From M3007 sp964630705 (GTDB lineage: Bacteria > Bacteroidota > Bacteroidia > Chitinophagales > Saprospiraceae): DNA of 6,071 bases. The stretch spans positions 1-6,071 of the forward strand of contig CAZVZH010000256.1 of assembly GCA_964630705.1 (NCBI GenBank), read 5' to 3'. This document shows positions 1-5,700 of this stretch, one piece after another (the stretch's first letter is position 1; the number at the start of each line of letters is the position of its first letter). The position numbers and the translations under genes are program-made. The notes under the pieces were generated by a model that searched no databases, was not told where the DNA came from, and worked only from the letters and a program-made list of their open reading frames with translations.

Positions 1-1141
1 CATTCGGACCGGTCCAGGCCAAGGTGGCATTGCCCACATTCGACCAGGCCAACAGGTAAACGGAGGGCGAAGCGCAGGAAATCGAACCGCTGGCGCTGGC
101 AGTGGCGTTGGGGCGCAAGGTATCGAGCGCTACGGTGGCAGTTTCAATGGTAAAACAACCGGTAATCGTGTCCGTCACCGTCAGCAGGTAATTCCCGGCC
201 GTACTGACGATGGGGTGGAGGGAGGGACTGTTAAAATTATTCGGACCCTGCCAGTCGAAAACGGTGTACAAGGTGTCGATCGTGGCGTGCATTTGCACGC
301 TGTTAGTCGCACAGGTCAGCGTGCCGCCGGTGACGCTCACAGCGGGCGACTGGTACACGCTGCTCACGGTGGTAGCGTCGCTGGCGGTACAGCCATTGGT
401 GGTATTGGTTACAGTGAGGAGGTACGTGCCCGTGTGGTTTACCGTGGGTTGCAGGGTTTTTTCGCCGGCTATAAAACTGCCGCCGTTGGTGGCCGTCCAC
501 TGCTGGGAAAACTGCGGGCCGGTGGAGCCCGAGCCCTGCAGTTGTATCACCGAATTTGAACACAGCACCATCACGGGAGGTCCGGCATTGGCGGTGGGCG
601 GCGTAAGATTTTGCGTAATGGTCGCACTCAAGGTGCTGGCGCAGTTTTTACTGTCGGTTACCGTAACCGTGTAGGCGCCGGCCGGCAAGGGACTGGCCGA
701 GGGGCCGGTGTCGCCGTTGCTCCAAACAAATTGGTTGGAGCCGTTTCCACCTTCCGCTTTTACCGTCAGTACGCCATGGGAGCTCAGGCAGTTGATGTGC
801 TGGATAAAAACCAAGGAAACGGTCAGCGGGGCCGGTTGGGCAACGGTCAGGCTGTTCAGGCTAACCGTTTGGTTGTCCGAGTCGGTGACAGTTACCCCGT
901 AGGTTCCGGCGGGCACAGCGGTCAGGTCTTGCTGCTGCTGCCCATTGCTCCATTTAAACAAAAAGGGGGCTTTACCCTGTACGATCAGGTAAATAGCCCC
1001 ATCGGAGCCGCCGGCACAGGACACGTCGACGATGCGGTCGACCTCCACGGTGAGCGGTTGTGCGGTTGTTTGGGACGGGCTTTTTGCCATTGCGGTGTGC
1101 AAGCCAAAGAGCGCAATCTGGATTGTAAGTAAAATACGCAT
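1..1141 (-). CDS. Secreted SprB/PKD-type repeat protein, 5' part (runs off window)
   Basis: The frame is open from ATG at 1141 to the window edge (380 codons, no stop), so only the N-terminal part is present. Residues 1-19 form a signal peptide (short basic start, hydrophobic core, AMA before the likely cleavage site). Residues about 34-100 and 105-176 are two SprB-type repeats, each with Cys, a Gly-rich turn, WSNG, then PAG(T/A)Y and VTVTDS. Residues about 182-258, 263-336 and 343 onward are Ig/PKD-like repeats with a conserved Cys, W(Q/T)GPN and G(T/N)YLLTVT ending in GC. Such repeats are known from Bacteroidota surface adhesins and gliding-motility proteins, often very long with a C-terminal type IX sorting domain; that end is outside the window. 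Role in adhesion or as a surface-layer component is inferred. It follows the peptidase gene after a 218-bp spacer holding a strong inverted repeat, so it is probably transcribed separately. Confidence 0.9.
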   Translation of the reverse strand, partial: MRILLTIQIALFGLHTAMAKSPSQTTAQPLTVEVDRIVDVSCAGGSDGAIYLIVQGKAPFLFKWSNGQQQQDLTAVPAGTYGVTVTDSDNQTVSLNSLTVAQPAPLTVSLVFIQHINCLSSHGVLTVKAEGGNGSNQFVWSNGDTGPSASPLPAGAYTVTVTDSKNCASTLSATITQNLTPPTANAGPPVMVLCSNSVIQLQGSGSTGPQFSQQWTATNGGSFIAGEKTLQPTVNHTGTYLLTVTNTTNGCTASDATTVSSVYQSPAVSVTGGTLTCATNSVQMHATIDTLYTVFDWQGPNNFNSPSLHPIVSTAGNYLLTVTDTITGCFTIETATVALDTLRPNATASASGSISCASPSVYLLAWSNVGNATLAWTGPN

Positions 1142-1267
1142 GTTCGATCAATAAGTTAGAAACAACTGGTTATTGACCGATTTCTAAATACCATGCCTGA
1201 AAAACCCGCTTTCTTAAGCTCCGGTTAAGCGTATATTAAAATGCTATTAAACACCATTATGGTTGCT
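1142..1267. other. A+T-rich leader region upstream of the repeat protein
   Basis: This non-coding stretch should carry the promoter of the secreted repeat protein, which is read leftwards from 1141. It is richer in A+T than the genes on either side. I could not identify a convincing Bacteroidota promoter (TTTG and TAnnTTTG at suitable spacing), and there is no Shine-Dalgarno sequence before the ATG, as is usual in this phylum. A weak short hairpin (CTTAA at 1213-1217 with TTAAG at 1225-1229) is the only other structure seen. Confidence 0.4.
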
Positions 1268-1344
1268 GGTTTCTGGTTAGAAGGTTAGAGGGTTGTACAC
1301 CATTTCGGATGATGTACAACCCTCTAACCTTCTAACCAGAAACC
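1268..1344. repeat. Perfect 32-bp inverted repeat built of GGTTAGA-like octamers
   Basis: Positions 1268-1299 are the exact reverse complement of 1313-1344. The 13-nt loop (1300-1312) can pair further, 1301-1303 with 1309-1311, after one C-A mismatch, so nearly the whole element folds into one long hairpin. Each arm consists of near-repeats of an octamer: GGTTTCT, GGTTAGAA, GGTTAGAG, GGTTGTAC. A further TTCTAACC copy lies just outside the right arm at 1345-1352. The element sits 16 bp past the stop codon of the S8 peptidase gene and upstream of the repeat protein. It could terminate or protect the 3' end of the peptidase transcript, but no U-tract follows it on the minus strand, and a stem this long and repetitive is not a typical intrinsic terminator. 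It may instead be a dispersed palindromic element of the REP or MITE kind. Confidence 0.9.
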
Positions 1345-1359
1345 TTCTAACCCCAAAAA

Positions 1360-3219
1360 TCATTTCTTTTTCAACGTCACAAAAATAGCTTCTACCGTGC
1401 GGCCGCTATTTTTAGCCGAGCCGCACCAAGCGCCGTTTTTGGCTTGAGCGGGCATTTTGCGGCCCTTGAGCAGGGCGGCGTATTCAATATCGTACCGGCT
1501 GGCGTCGGGGCCCTGGAGTTCGATAGCGAAGCCGGTGAGGCGGCGGCGGGCATCGTCGGTGCCGACGTATTCGCCTTCCTGCTGGTTTTGGTCGATGCCT
1601 GGGGAGGAGGGGTTGACTTTGTAGCGCAGTGTCAGTTTGGCGCTTGCCGGTTTAAGTTTTAACCGGAATCCGAGTACGCGCTCCACCGGTTTGAAGTCGG
1701 CGCCGAGCATCACGCCCGGCTTGAACGCGACGTCGCCTTTTTTATAAAACTTAACGGTGCCTTCCAAACTGGGCGCGCCAGTTGCAGCGGCAGCGGGAGC
1801 AGCCGCTTTCCGGGCATTTTCAACCGCCAAACCCGCGTCGATACGGCCGTAGCCGTAGAGTGTGCTGTGGCCCTTGGCGTCGTAGTTGCCGCCGGCTTTA
1901 TCAATTTGTACGCAGGATTGCCGGATGAGGTCTTTGATCTCGACGGGTTTCAGGTTGGGGTTGACGGCCAACATCAGCGCAACGATGCCCGCCATACCGG
2001 GGCAGGCGGCGGAGGTGCCGCCGAAGGAATTGACGTAGTTGTCGGGCGTATAACCGGGCGCGCCCTGGCGGTCGGTCGTGCGCAGGCCCTCGCTGATGGG
2101 CGCCGGATGCTGGAAGGCGCGCCAGCCGTAGTCGGCGCTGGGGAAACAAACCCAGACAGCCTTGCCGAAGTCGCTGTACACGCAGCGCTTGCCCGAGTCG
2201 TTGCAAGCCGCCACGGCGATGACGCCGGGGAAGCTGGCATATCCGTCGTTGGCGGTGTCTTCGTTGCCGTTGCCGGCGGCGAAAAGGATGACCGAACCTT
2301 TGCCGCCCCGGCCTTTGGTGAGGGCATATTCCATGGCGAGCCGGGTGCTGTCGGGCAGGGCGGTGGAGCGGTTGTGCACCGCGTCCATGGGGTTCCACCA
2401 TTCGCCGTCGGTAGGCCCCCAGGAGCAGGAGATGACATCGGCGCCGTGGTCGGCGGCCCAGGCAAAGGCGTTGGCTTCGGCCATGCTGCCCAGGCCACTG
2501 CGCAGGCGAATGGGCATGAGCCGGGCTTCGGGCGCGGTACCGGAGGCGCCGCCGGGCAGCCCTGCCGCGCAAGCCACGCCGGCGCANNNNNNNNNNNNNN
2601 NNNNNNNNNNNNNNNNNNNNNNNNNNNNNNNNNNNNNNNNNNNNNNNNNNNNNNNNNNNNNNNNNNNNNNNNNNNNNNNNNNNNNNTATTCCACCTGTTT
2701 TTCTTCCAGGAGTTTTTCGGCGATGTTGAACACCTCCAGGCCGGTGCCTTCGCTGGCCTCCACGAAATAGGCGTTAGCGGCGAAAGGCAACTTGTTTTTT
2801 ACCTTCAACTGGTATTTTTCAATGATGGCCAGGCAGTCTTTTTCCGGCGTTTTGTCATGGAATTTTACAAAAAAATTCTCCGTGTACAGCATGACCTCCC
2901 CGCTGCCGGCATCCTGCAACACCCGGCCGGCGAAGCGGATATTATCGTCTTTTTTCAACTCGGTACGCACGGCGTCGCGGGCGCGGGTGCTGCCGGTGCT
3001 TTCCAGGCCGCCTTCTTCGGCCCCGACGCGGCGGACGCTGACGCCGGCCTCTGGGAAAGCCGCCACCTCTTTGGTGTCGTCGATAATGGCGCGGCTGCTG
3101 CGGCTGAGTTTGGCTTTTTCAATTTCCTGGTTGCTTTTGGTGCGGACGACAACCATGTCGGGGCTTTCCACCAGTTGGATGGTTTTGCCCTTTTTTCCGC
3201 CGAATTTTACTTTGTACAT
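1360..3219 (-). CDS. Leaderless subtilisin-family (S8) serine peptidase, interrupted by an assembly gap
   Basis: The model is 619 codons, 34 of them unknown. Residues 1-30 form a short beta-rich start containing MVVVRTKS. Residues about 109-177 resemble the inhibitory prodomain of fervidolysin-type subtilases, ending in QVE followed by TAN (probably Tyr). The gap (residues 178-211) hides the catalytic Asp and His; the sequence resumes at CAGVACA, which normally follows the His motif HGT. After it come SCSWG (264-267 region), oxyanion Asn317 in AAGNGN, and nucleophile Ser403 in GGTSAACPG. An Ala-rich linker (about 471-481) leads to three degenerate beta-type repeats to residue 619. The start is firm: the next in-frame codon upstream that matters is a stop at 3256-3258, with no ATG between. 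There is no signal peptide, unusual for a prodomain-bearing subtilase. The gene starts 56 bp after the TOPRIM-like gene and is G+C-rich, unlike that neighbour. Confidence 0.88.
   Translation of the reverse strand: MYKVKFGGKKGKTIQLVESPDMVVVRTKSNQEIEKAKLSRSSRAIIDDTKEVAAFPEAGVSVRRVGAEEGGLESTGSTRARDAVRTELKKDDNIRFAGRVLQDAGSGEVMLYTENFFVKFHDKTPEKDCLAIIEKYQLKVKNKLPFAANAYFVEASEGTGLEVFNIAEKLLEEKQVEXXXXXXXXXXXXXXXXXXXXXXXXXXXXXXXXXXCAGVACAAGLPGGASGTAPEARLMPIRLRSGLGSMAEANAFAWAADHGADVISCSWGPTDGEWWNPMDAVHNRSTALPDSTRLAMEYALTKGRGGKGSVILFAAGNGNEDTANDGYASFPGVIAVAACNDSGKRCVYSDFGKAVWVCFPSADYGWRAFQHPAPISEGLRTTDRQGAPGYTPDNYVNSFGGTSAACPGMAGIVALMLAVNPNLKPVEIKDLIRQSCVQIDKAGGNYDAKGHSTLYGYGRIDAGLAVENARKAAAPAAAATGAPSLEGTVKFYKKGDVAFKPGVMLGADFKPVERVLGFRLKLKPASAKLTLRYKVNPSSPGIDQNQQEGEYVGTDDARRRLTGFAIELQGPDASRYDIEYAALLKGRKMPAQAKNGAWCGSAKNSGRTVEAIFVTLKKK
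2587..2686. other. Assembly gap of 100 N inside the peptidase gene
   Basis: Exactly 100 unknown bases, the conventional filler for a scaffold gap of unknown size. The peptidase frame is kept across it, but that follows from the filler length and has a one-in-three chance of happening anyway. In subtilases with this kind of prodomain, the stretch from the end of the prodomain to the HGT motif is commonly around 100 residues, so the real missing segment is probably longer than 34 codons. Confidence 0.97.
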
Positions 3220-3224
3220 GTGGG

Positions 3225-3277
3225 AATTGGATTTATTGATTGGATTATTCTTACCTCAGAGAAATGGTAATCCAATT
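3225..3277. repeat. Short direct and inverted repeats between TOPRIM-like gene and peptidase
   Basis: AATTGGATT at 3225-3233 is the exact reverse complement of AATCCAATT at 3269-3277, and a second direct copy, ATTGGATT, lies at 3239-3246. The outer copy overlaps the TAA stop of the TOPRIM-like gene (3276-3278). Three half-sites in the 56-bp spacer just before the peptidase start could be an operator or a weak terminator hairpin, but in A+T-rich DNA such short repeats also arise by chance. Confidence 0.35.
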
Positions 3278-3896
3278 AAACCGGAGGCAAGAACCATTCT
3301 TTCAACTTTTCAATAAGTTTATTAAAAGCTGGATCCTTACAACTTTTAAAGGAAGCTGTACCTGCTATTTTGTTGTAAATTGAAGCGGATCTAGCTTTTT
3401 TAGTTTTTTTCAAAACAGCCTCCATTGAGGCTTTGGGGTCCTCGGGTTTATCTTCATTTTCCTTTAACCATCCTTCTTTGGTTAACCAATCAAATAATGG
3501 TTCCTGGTCTTTCCAATTTAATGCCTCAGAAACGCGTGGGGTGTTAATCCACATCCAATTTTCTACTTCCGGGTCTATTACAATGGCCAAGACATTTTCA
3601 GGAGCCCAGCCATTTTTTACAAGGTCCTTTTCAATTCGCATTTCAATCTCCTCCCGAGGTTTTGCCTCTTGGCCACTACCATCAAGGTCAAAAACTACCA
3701 GTGCATAATGAAACTGACCTGAGAATGGCCTCAAAAATTCTGCACTCCCCTTGGCGCAGCCGGGATCACGTTCAAGATGCCGCTTAATATCAAAAGTAAA
3801 TGGTCTTGTACCGTAGACACGTTCGATACGAGGCAATAGCCCCATCAAGACGTTTTCCGTATCCAAGTCCGCAACCAATATAGCAATATCCTTCAT
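3276..3896 (-). CDS. TOPRIM-like 206-aa protein paired with an AAA ATPase (MAD4-like?)
   Basis: A soluble protein with no signal peptide or membrane segment. It shows the acidic residues expected of a TOPRIM-like or DUF4276-like fold in plausible order: Glu14 in VADLDTE after the first hydrophobic strand, Asp70 and Asp72 in VVFDLDGSG (a DxD after a strand), and Glu110/Glu112 in IDPEVENW. The C-terminal third (about 145-206) is Lys-rich and helical. Its ATG overlaps the TGA of the upstream ATPase gene (ATGA, 3893-3896), so the two are translationally coupled. In OLD-type and PARIS-like systems such a partner is a nuclease controlled by the ATPase. From memory, the opening VLVAD.D.E, the DPGCA segment and the DPE.E.W motif most resemble MAD4 of the MADS defence system; I could not check this. 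Nuclease activity is inferred. A distant DUF4276 member is the main alternative. The gene is A+T-rich compared with the peptidase. Confidence 0.8.
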   Translation of the reverse strand: MKDIAILVADLDTENVLMGLLPRIERVYGTRPFTFDIKRHLERDPGCAKGSAEFLRPFSGQFHYALVVFDLDGSGQEAKPREEIEMRIEKDLVKNGWAPENVLAIVIDPEVENWMWINTPRVSEALNWKDQEPLFDWLTKEGWLKENEDKPEDPKASMEAVLKKTKKARSASIYNKIAGTASFKSCKDPAFNKLIEKLKEWFLPPV

Positions 3897-5167
3897 GATA
3901 AAACGCCTCCAGCAAATAGTACACTCAGGTTGGTTTCTCCTTTCCAGTCAAGAAGCATAGGATGGTCTATGCCTCTAACAATGTCAGTGACCCCTTCCTG
4001 TGTTTTTCCAAAACAAAGCACATTTTCTAATTGAACCATGCTTAAAATAATCGGAGAATGTGAGGCGAGAAGTATTTGCGCATTATATACAGAAGAAAGC
4101 GATTGAAAAACTGTTTCAATTGCTCTGGGGTGAATACCATTTTCAGGCTCTTCGATCAAGTAAACCCCCTCAAAATCAGGCAAGTACGCGGGCAAAGTCA
4201 AAGCCAACAATCTCAAAGTACCATCTGACACCAACCAACTTGGTATCCCCATGCCATTATTATACTGAACTTTAAGATAACGATGTTTATCATCAGGGCG
4301 TTCTACGGTAGTAATATCGAATATATCAGGCAATGCAGTACGAATATGATCTATCCAGTTTTTAAATGCTTCAATATCTCGTCTTTTTAAATCCTCAATA
4401 ACCCAAGGAAGGTTGGAACCATCCGTTTTAAATTTACGAATTTGCCCTGGAGGGCTAGCACGTCGAATATTCAAACTGTCTAAAATAAAAAGTTGAACCC
4501 CTTCATTCAAAAAATCCTTTAACCAGGAAGATACCGGAAACTTCGTTTCATCAGCCGGAAGATTACCAAGCCCCGATTTTTTTATCCCTAATTTAAAAGA
4601 AGGTAACCAACCTCCACTACTATCCTTACGTGTTTCCGGATAGAAGTTATCATTTCCCCCTTCTTGTTTTTTAATAATTTGTTTATACTGTCTAATAGTA
4701 AAAGTTTCTCCCACAAGTTTATGATCTAAGTCAAAATATTCAGGGAATATGACCCGGCTTTGACCATTTAGCTTTTTCCTGGCATGACGACTATTCAATA
4801 ACAATACCCGTTCCTCCTTAATAGCATGTTCACTTGTTGTGTTAGTAAGCCCTAAGCGGACTTCATATCTGATTCGATCAAATTTTTCATCCGGTAATTG
4901 ACTAACCAAATCTTTGGGTATTTCCATTTCAACAGCTAATTCTATATCTCCTCCTTTACCTGCAAAGGTTAGGTCCGAGTAATTTTGCGTGCGTTGTGTA
5001 ATAGCAAAATCAATTCCTTGCATGACCAAATCAGCAATAAAACTAATAGCATCTAAAAATGTAGTTTTGCCACTAGCATTAGCACCAACTAGCACATGGA
5101 AGCTATCCAAGGGCTGTGAAATATACTTAAGGCTTCTAAAATTTTTTGTTTCAATCAGTCGAATCAT
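3893..5167 (-). CDS. OLD/ABC-type AAA ATPase (AAA_21/AAA_15 group), probable defence-module sensor
   Basis: A complete 424-aa ATPase of the SMC/ABC-like group. It begins with the usual IETKNFRSLK strand, then Walker A GANASGKTT (28-36). The middle (about 60-310) is the variable lid and dimerisation region. The signature-like LVSDGTLRLLAL lies at 312-323, Walker B with catalytic Glu in LIEEPENGIHP at 337-347, and the switch His in ASHSP (His370). All key residues are intact, so it should bind and hydrolyse ATP as a dimer in the cytoplasm. It lacks the C-terminal TOPRIM domain of full OLD nucleases; instead the next gene, overlapping by 4 bp, encodes a small TOPRIM-like protein. This split matches two-gene defence modules such as PARIS or the MAD3-MAD4 pair of MADS (family comparison from memory). 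It is strikingly A+T-rich compared with flanking genes, suggesting acquisition by transfer. ATG at 5167 fits the family N-terminus exactly. Confidence 0.92.
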   Translation of the reverse strand: MIRLIETKNFRSLKYISQPLDSFHVLVGANASGKTTFLDAISFIADLVMQGIDFAITQRTQNYSDLTFAGKGGDIELAVEMEIPKDLVSQLPDEKFDRIRYEVRLGLTNTTSEHAIKEERVLLLNSRHARKKLNGQSRVIFPEYFDLDHKLVGETFTIRQYKQIIKKQEGGNDNFYPETRKDSSGGWLPSFKLGIKKSGLGNLPADETKFPVSSWLKDFLNEGVQLFILDSLNIRRASPPGQIRKFKTDGSNLPWVIEDLKRRDIEAFKNWIDHIRTALPDIFDITTVERPDDKHRYLKVQYNNGMGIPSWLVSDGTLRLLALTLPAYLPDFEGVYLIEEPENGIHPRAIETVFQSLSSVYNAQILLASHSPIILSMVQLENVLCFGKTQEGVTDIVRGIDHPMLLDWKGETNLSVLFAGGVLS

Positions 5168-5240
5168 ACCGGTAAAATTAGGGTATTTCTGGATTCAGTT
5201 CGTGATTCCTATAAAAATACAATAGGTCAACAGCAAATGC
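5168..5240 (-). promoter_or_regulatory. Probable promoter region of the ATPase-TOPRIM pair
   Basis: This 73-bp A+T-rich stretch separates the ATPase start from the end of the gene remnant at 5241, and since the pair differs in composition from everything upstream, it most likely carries the pair's own promoter. On the minus strand it contains TTTG (5237-5234, within the 3 bases beyond), TTGACC (5230-5225) and TATTTTTAT (5219-5211). The spacing does not fit the Bacteroidota consensus well, so no exact promoter is claimed. Confidence 0.25.
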
Positions 5241-5390
5241 TCAAGCTCCTTGAAAACCCCAATACACCCGCGTATCATACGCCATCCGAACATTCCCCGC
5301 CACCGAAAATTCAGTAAAAGCAGCCGCCATCCGAGTCATCAGCGCCGCGTACTCCGGCCTGCCATTCGGGCTGTAGGAAGCAACTGCATC
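5241..5390 (-). pseudogene. 3' remnant of an unidentified gene, perhaps a methyltransferase
   Basis: Between the small exported protein and the A+T-rich ATPase pair there is a G+C-rich open stretch in a different frame from the gene before it. It ends in a stop at 5241-5243. The encoded tail, about 49 residues, reads like a real protein C-terminus: RPEYAALM, then AAAFTEF, then GNVRMAYDTRVYWGF. The pattern of a short helix followed by G-x-V-x-x-x-YDTRVY-x-G recalls the last strands of some class I SAM-dependent methyltransferases; this is recognition from memory and weak. No plausible start exists: going upstream, the frame merely shadows the end of the 103-aa gene, with only a TTG at 5423. 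It is best read as the surviving 3' end of a gene deleted or replaced by rearrangement. Confidence 0.35.
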
Positions 5391-5700
5391 ACTCACAAAT
5401 CTCCCCCAACCACTGCTGGTCAATTTTTCCGCCTTCGCCGATGTGAAACACCGCGCCGACCGGGCAGCCGCCCGGCCCCGTGGAGTCGATCAGGTAGCGA
5501 AAATCGAAACCGAAGTCGATGGGCTCGCCCAGCAAGCGCCTGACCTGGGCGGAATCGGCTCCGGGCGGGAGCAGGTCGACCACTTTTTGCAGGCTGTAGC
5601 CGTCGCCGTGTTCGCGGAAATGCCGGGCGTGGCGGGCCAAGGCGGCGTGGGCGCATTGGGCCAGCAAGGCGGCGGCCAGTAAAAAAAGTACGGTTTTCAT
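5389..5700 (-). CDS. Small exported protein, BamE/SmpA-like
   Basis: A 103-aa protein with a clear signal peptide: MKTV, a hydrophobic Ala/Leu core and AHA at 17-19 as the likely signal peptidase I site. Cys16 in LLAQC makes a lipoprotein possible, but Gln before the Cys is a poor lipobox. The mature part has SLQKVVDLLPPG (about 36-47), a QVRRLLGEP segment, an FDFRYLID strand, and CPVGAVFHI followed by a C-terminal QQWLGEICE. A helix with V-x-x-L-L-G-x-P followed by beta strands is the layout of the BamE/SmpA and related small periplasmic folds; the assignment is by pattern only. Two Cys near the end (CPVG and EIC) might pair. Its ATG overlaps the TGA of the DUF3124 gene, so the two are coupled and probably act in the same envelope compartment. 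Function is unknown. Confidence 0.8.
   Translation of the reverse strand: MKTVLFLLAAALLAQCAHAALARHARHFREHGDGYSLQKVVDLLPPGADSAQVRRLLGEPIDFGFDFRYLIDSTGPGGCPVGAVFHIGEGGKIDQQWLGEICE

Noticed and set aside
210..1132. Plus-strand open frames over the repeat-protein region
   Set aside because: They are antisense shadows of the continuous minus-strand frame, which has a signal peptide and SprB/PKD repeats and is open across the whole 1141 bp.
1268..1344. Hairpin as a classical intrinsic terminator
   Set aside because: No U-tract follows on the minus strand and the stem is far longer than usual; kept as an inverted repeat with termination only as one possibility.
1268..1352. Octamer repeats as a CRISPR array
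   Set aside because: The units are adjacent without spacers and arranged as a palindrome, unlike any CRISPR array.
1901..2572. Minus-strand Arg-rich open frames inside the peptidase
   Set aside because: Out-of-frame readings of G+C-rich coding DNA, typified by strings of Arg, Pro and His; the real frame holds the catalytic Ser motif.
1867..3270. Long plus-strand open frame of 467 codons
   Set aside because: It is antisense to the S8 peptidase, low in complexity (Ala/Gly/Val-rich), spans the N gap, and has no recognisable motif; the minus strand carries clear subtilase motifs.
3220..5240. Target-site duplications or att sites flanking the A+T-rich pair
   Set aside because: I compared the sequences around both borders by eye and found no convincing direct or inverted repeat shared between them.
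5343..5393. Possible 16-codon open frame starting at the TGATG after the exported-protein stop
   Set aside because: Too short, no recognisable content; the other frame of the same DNA gives a more protein-like tail.
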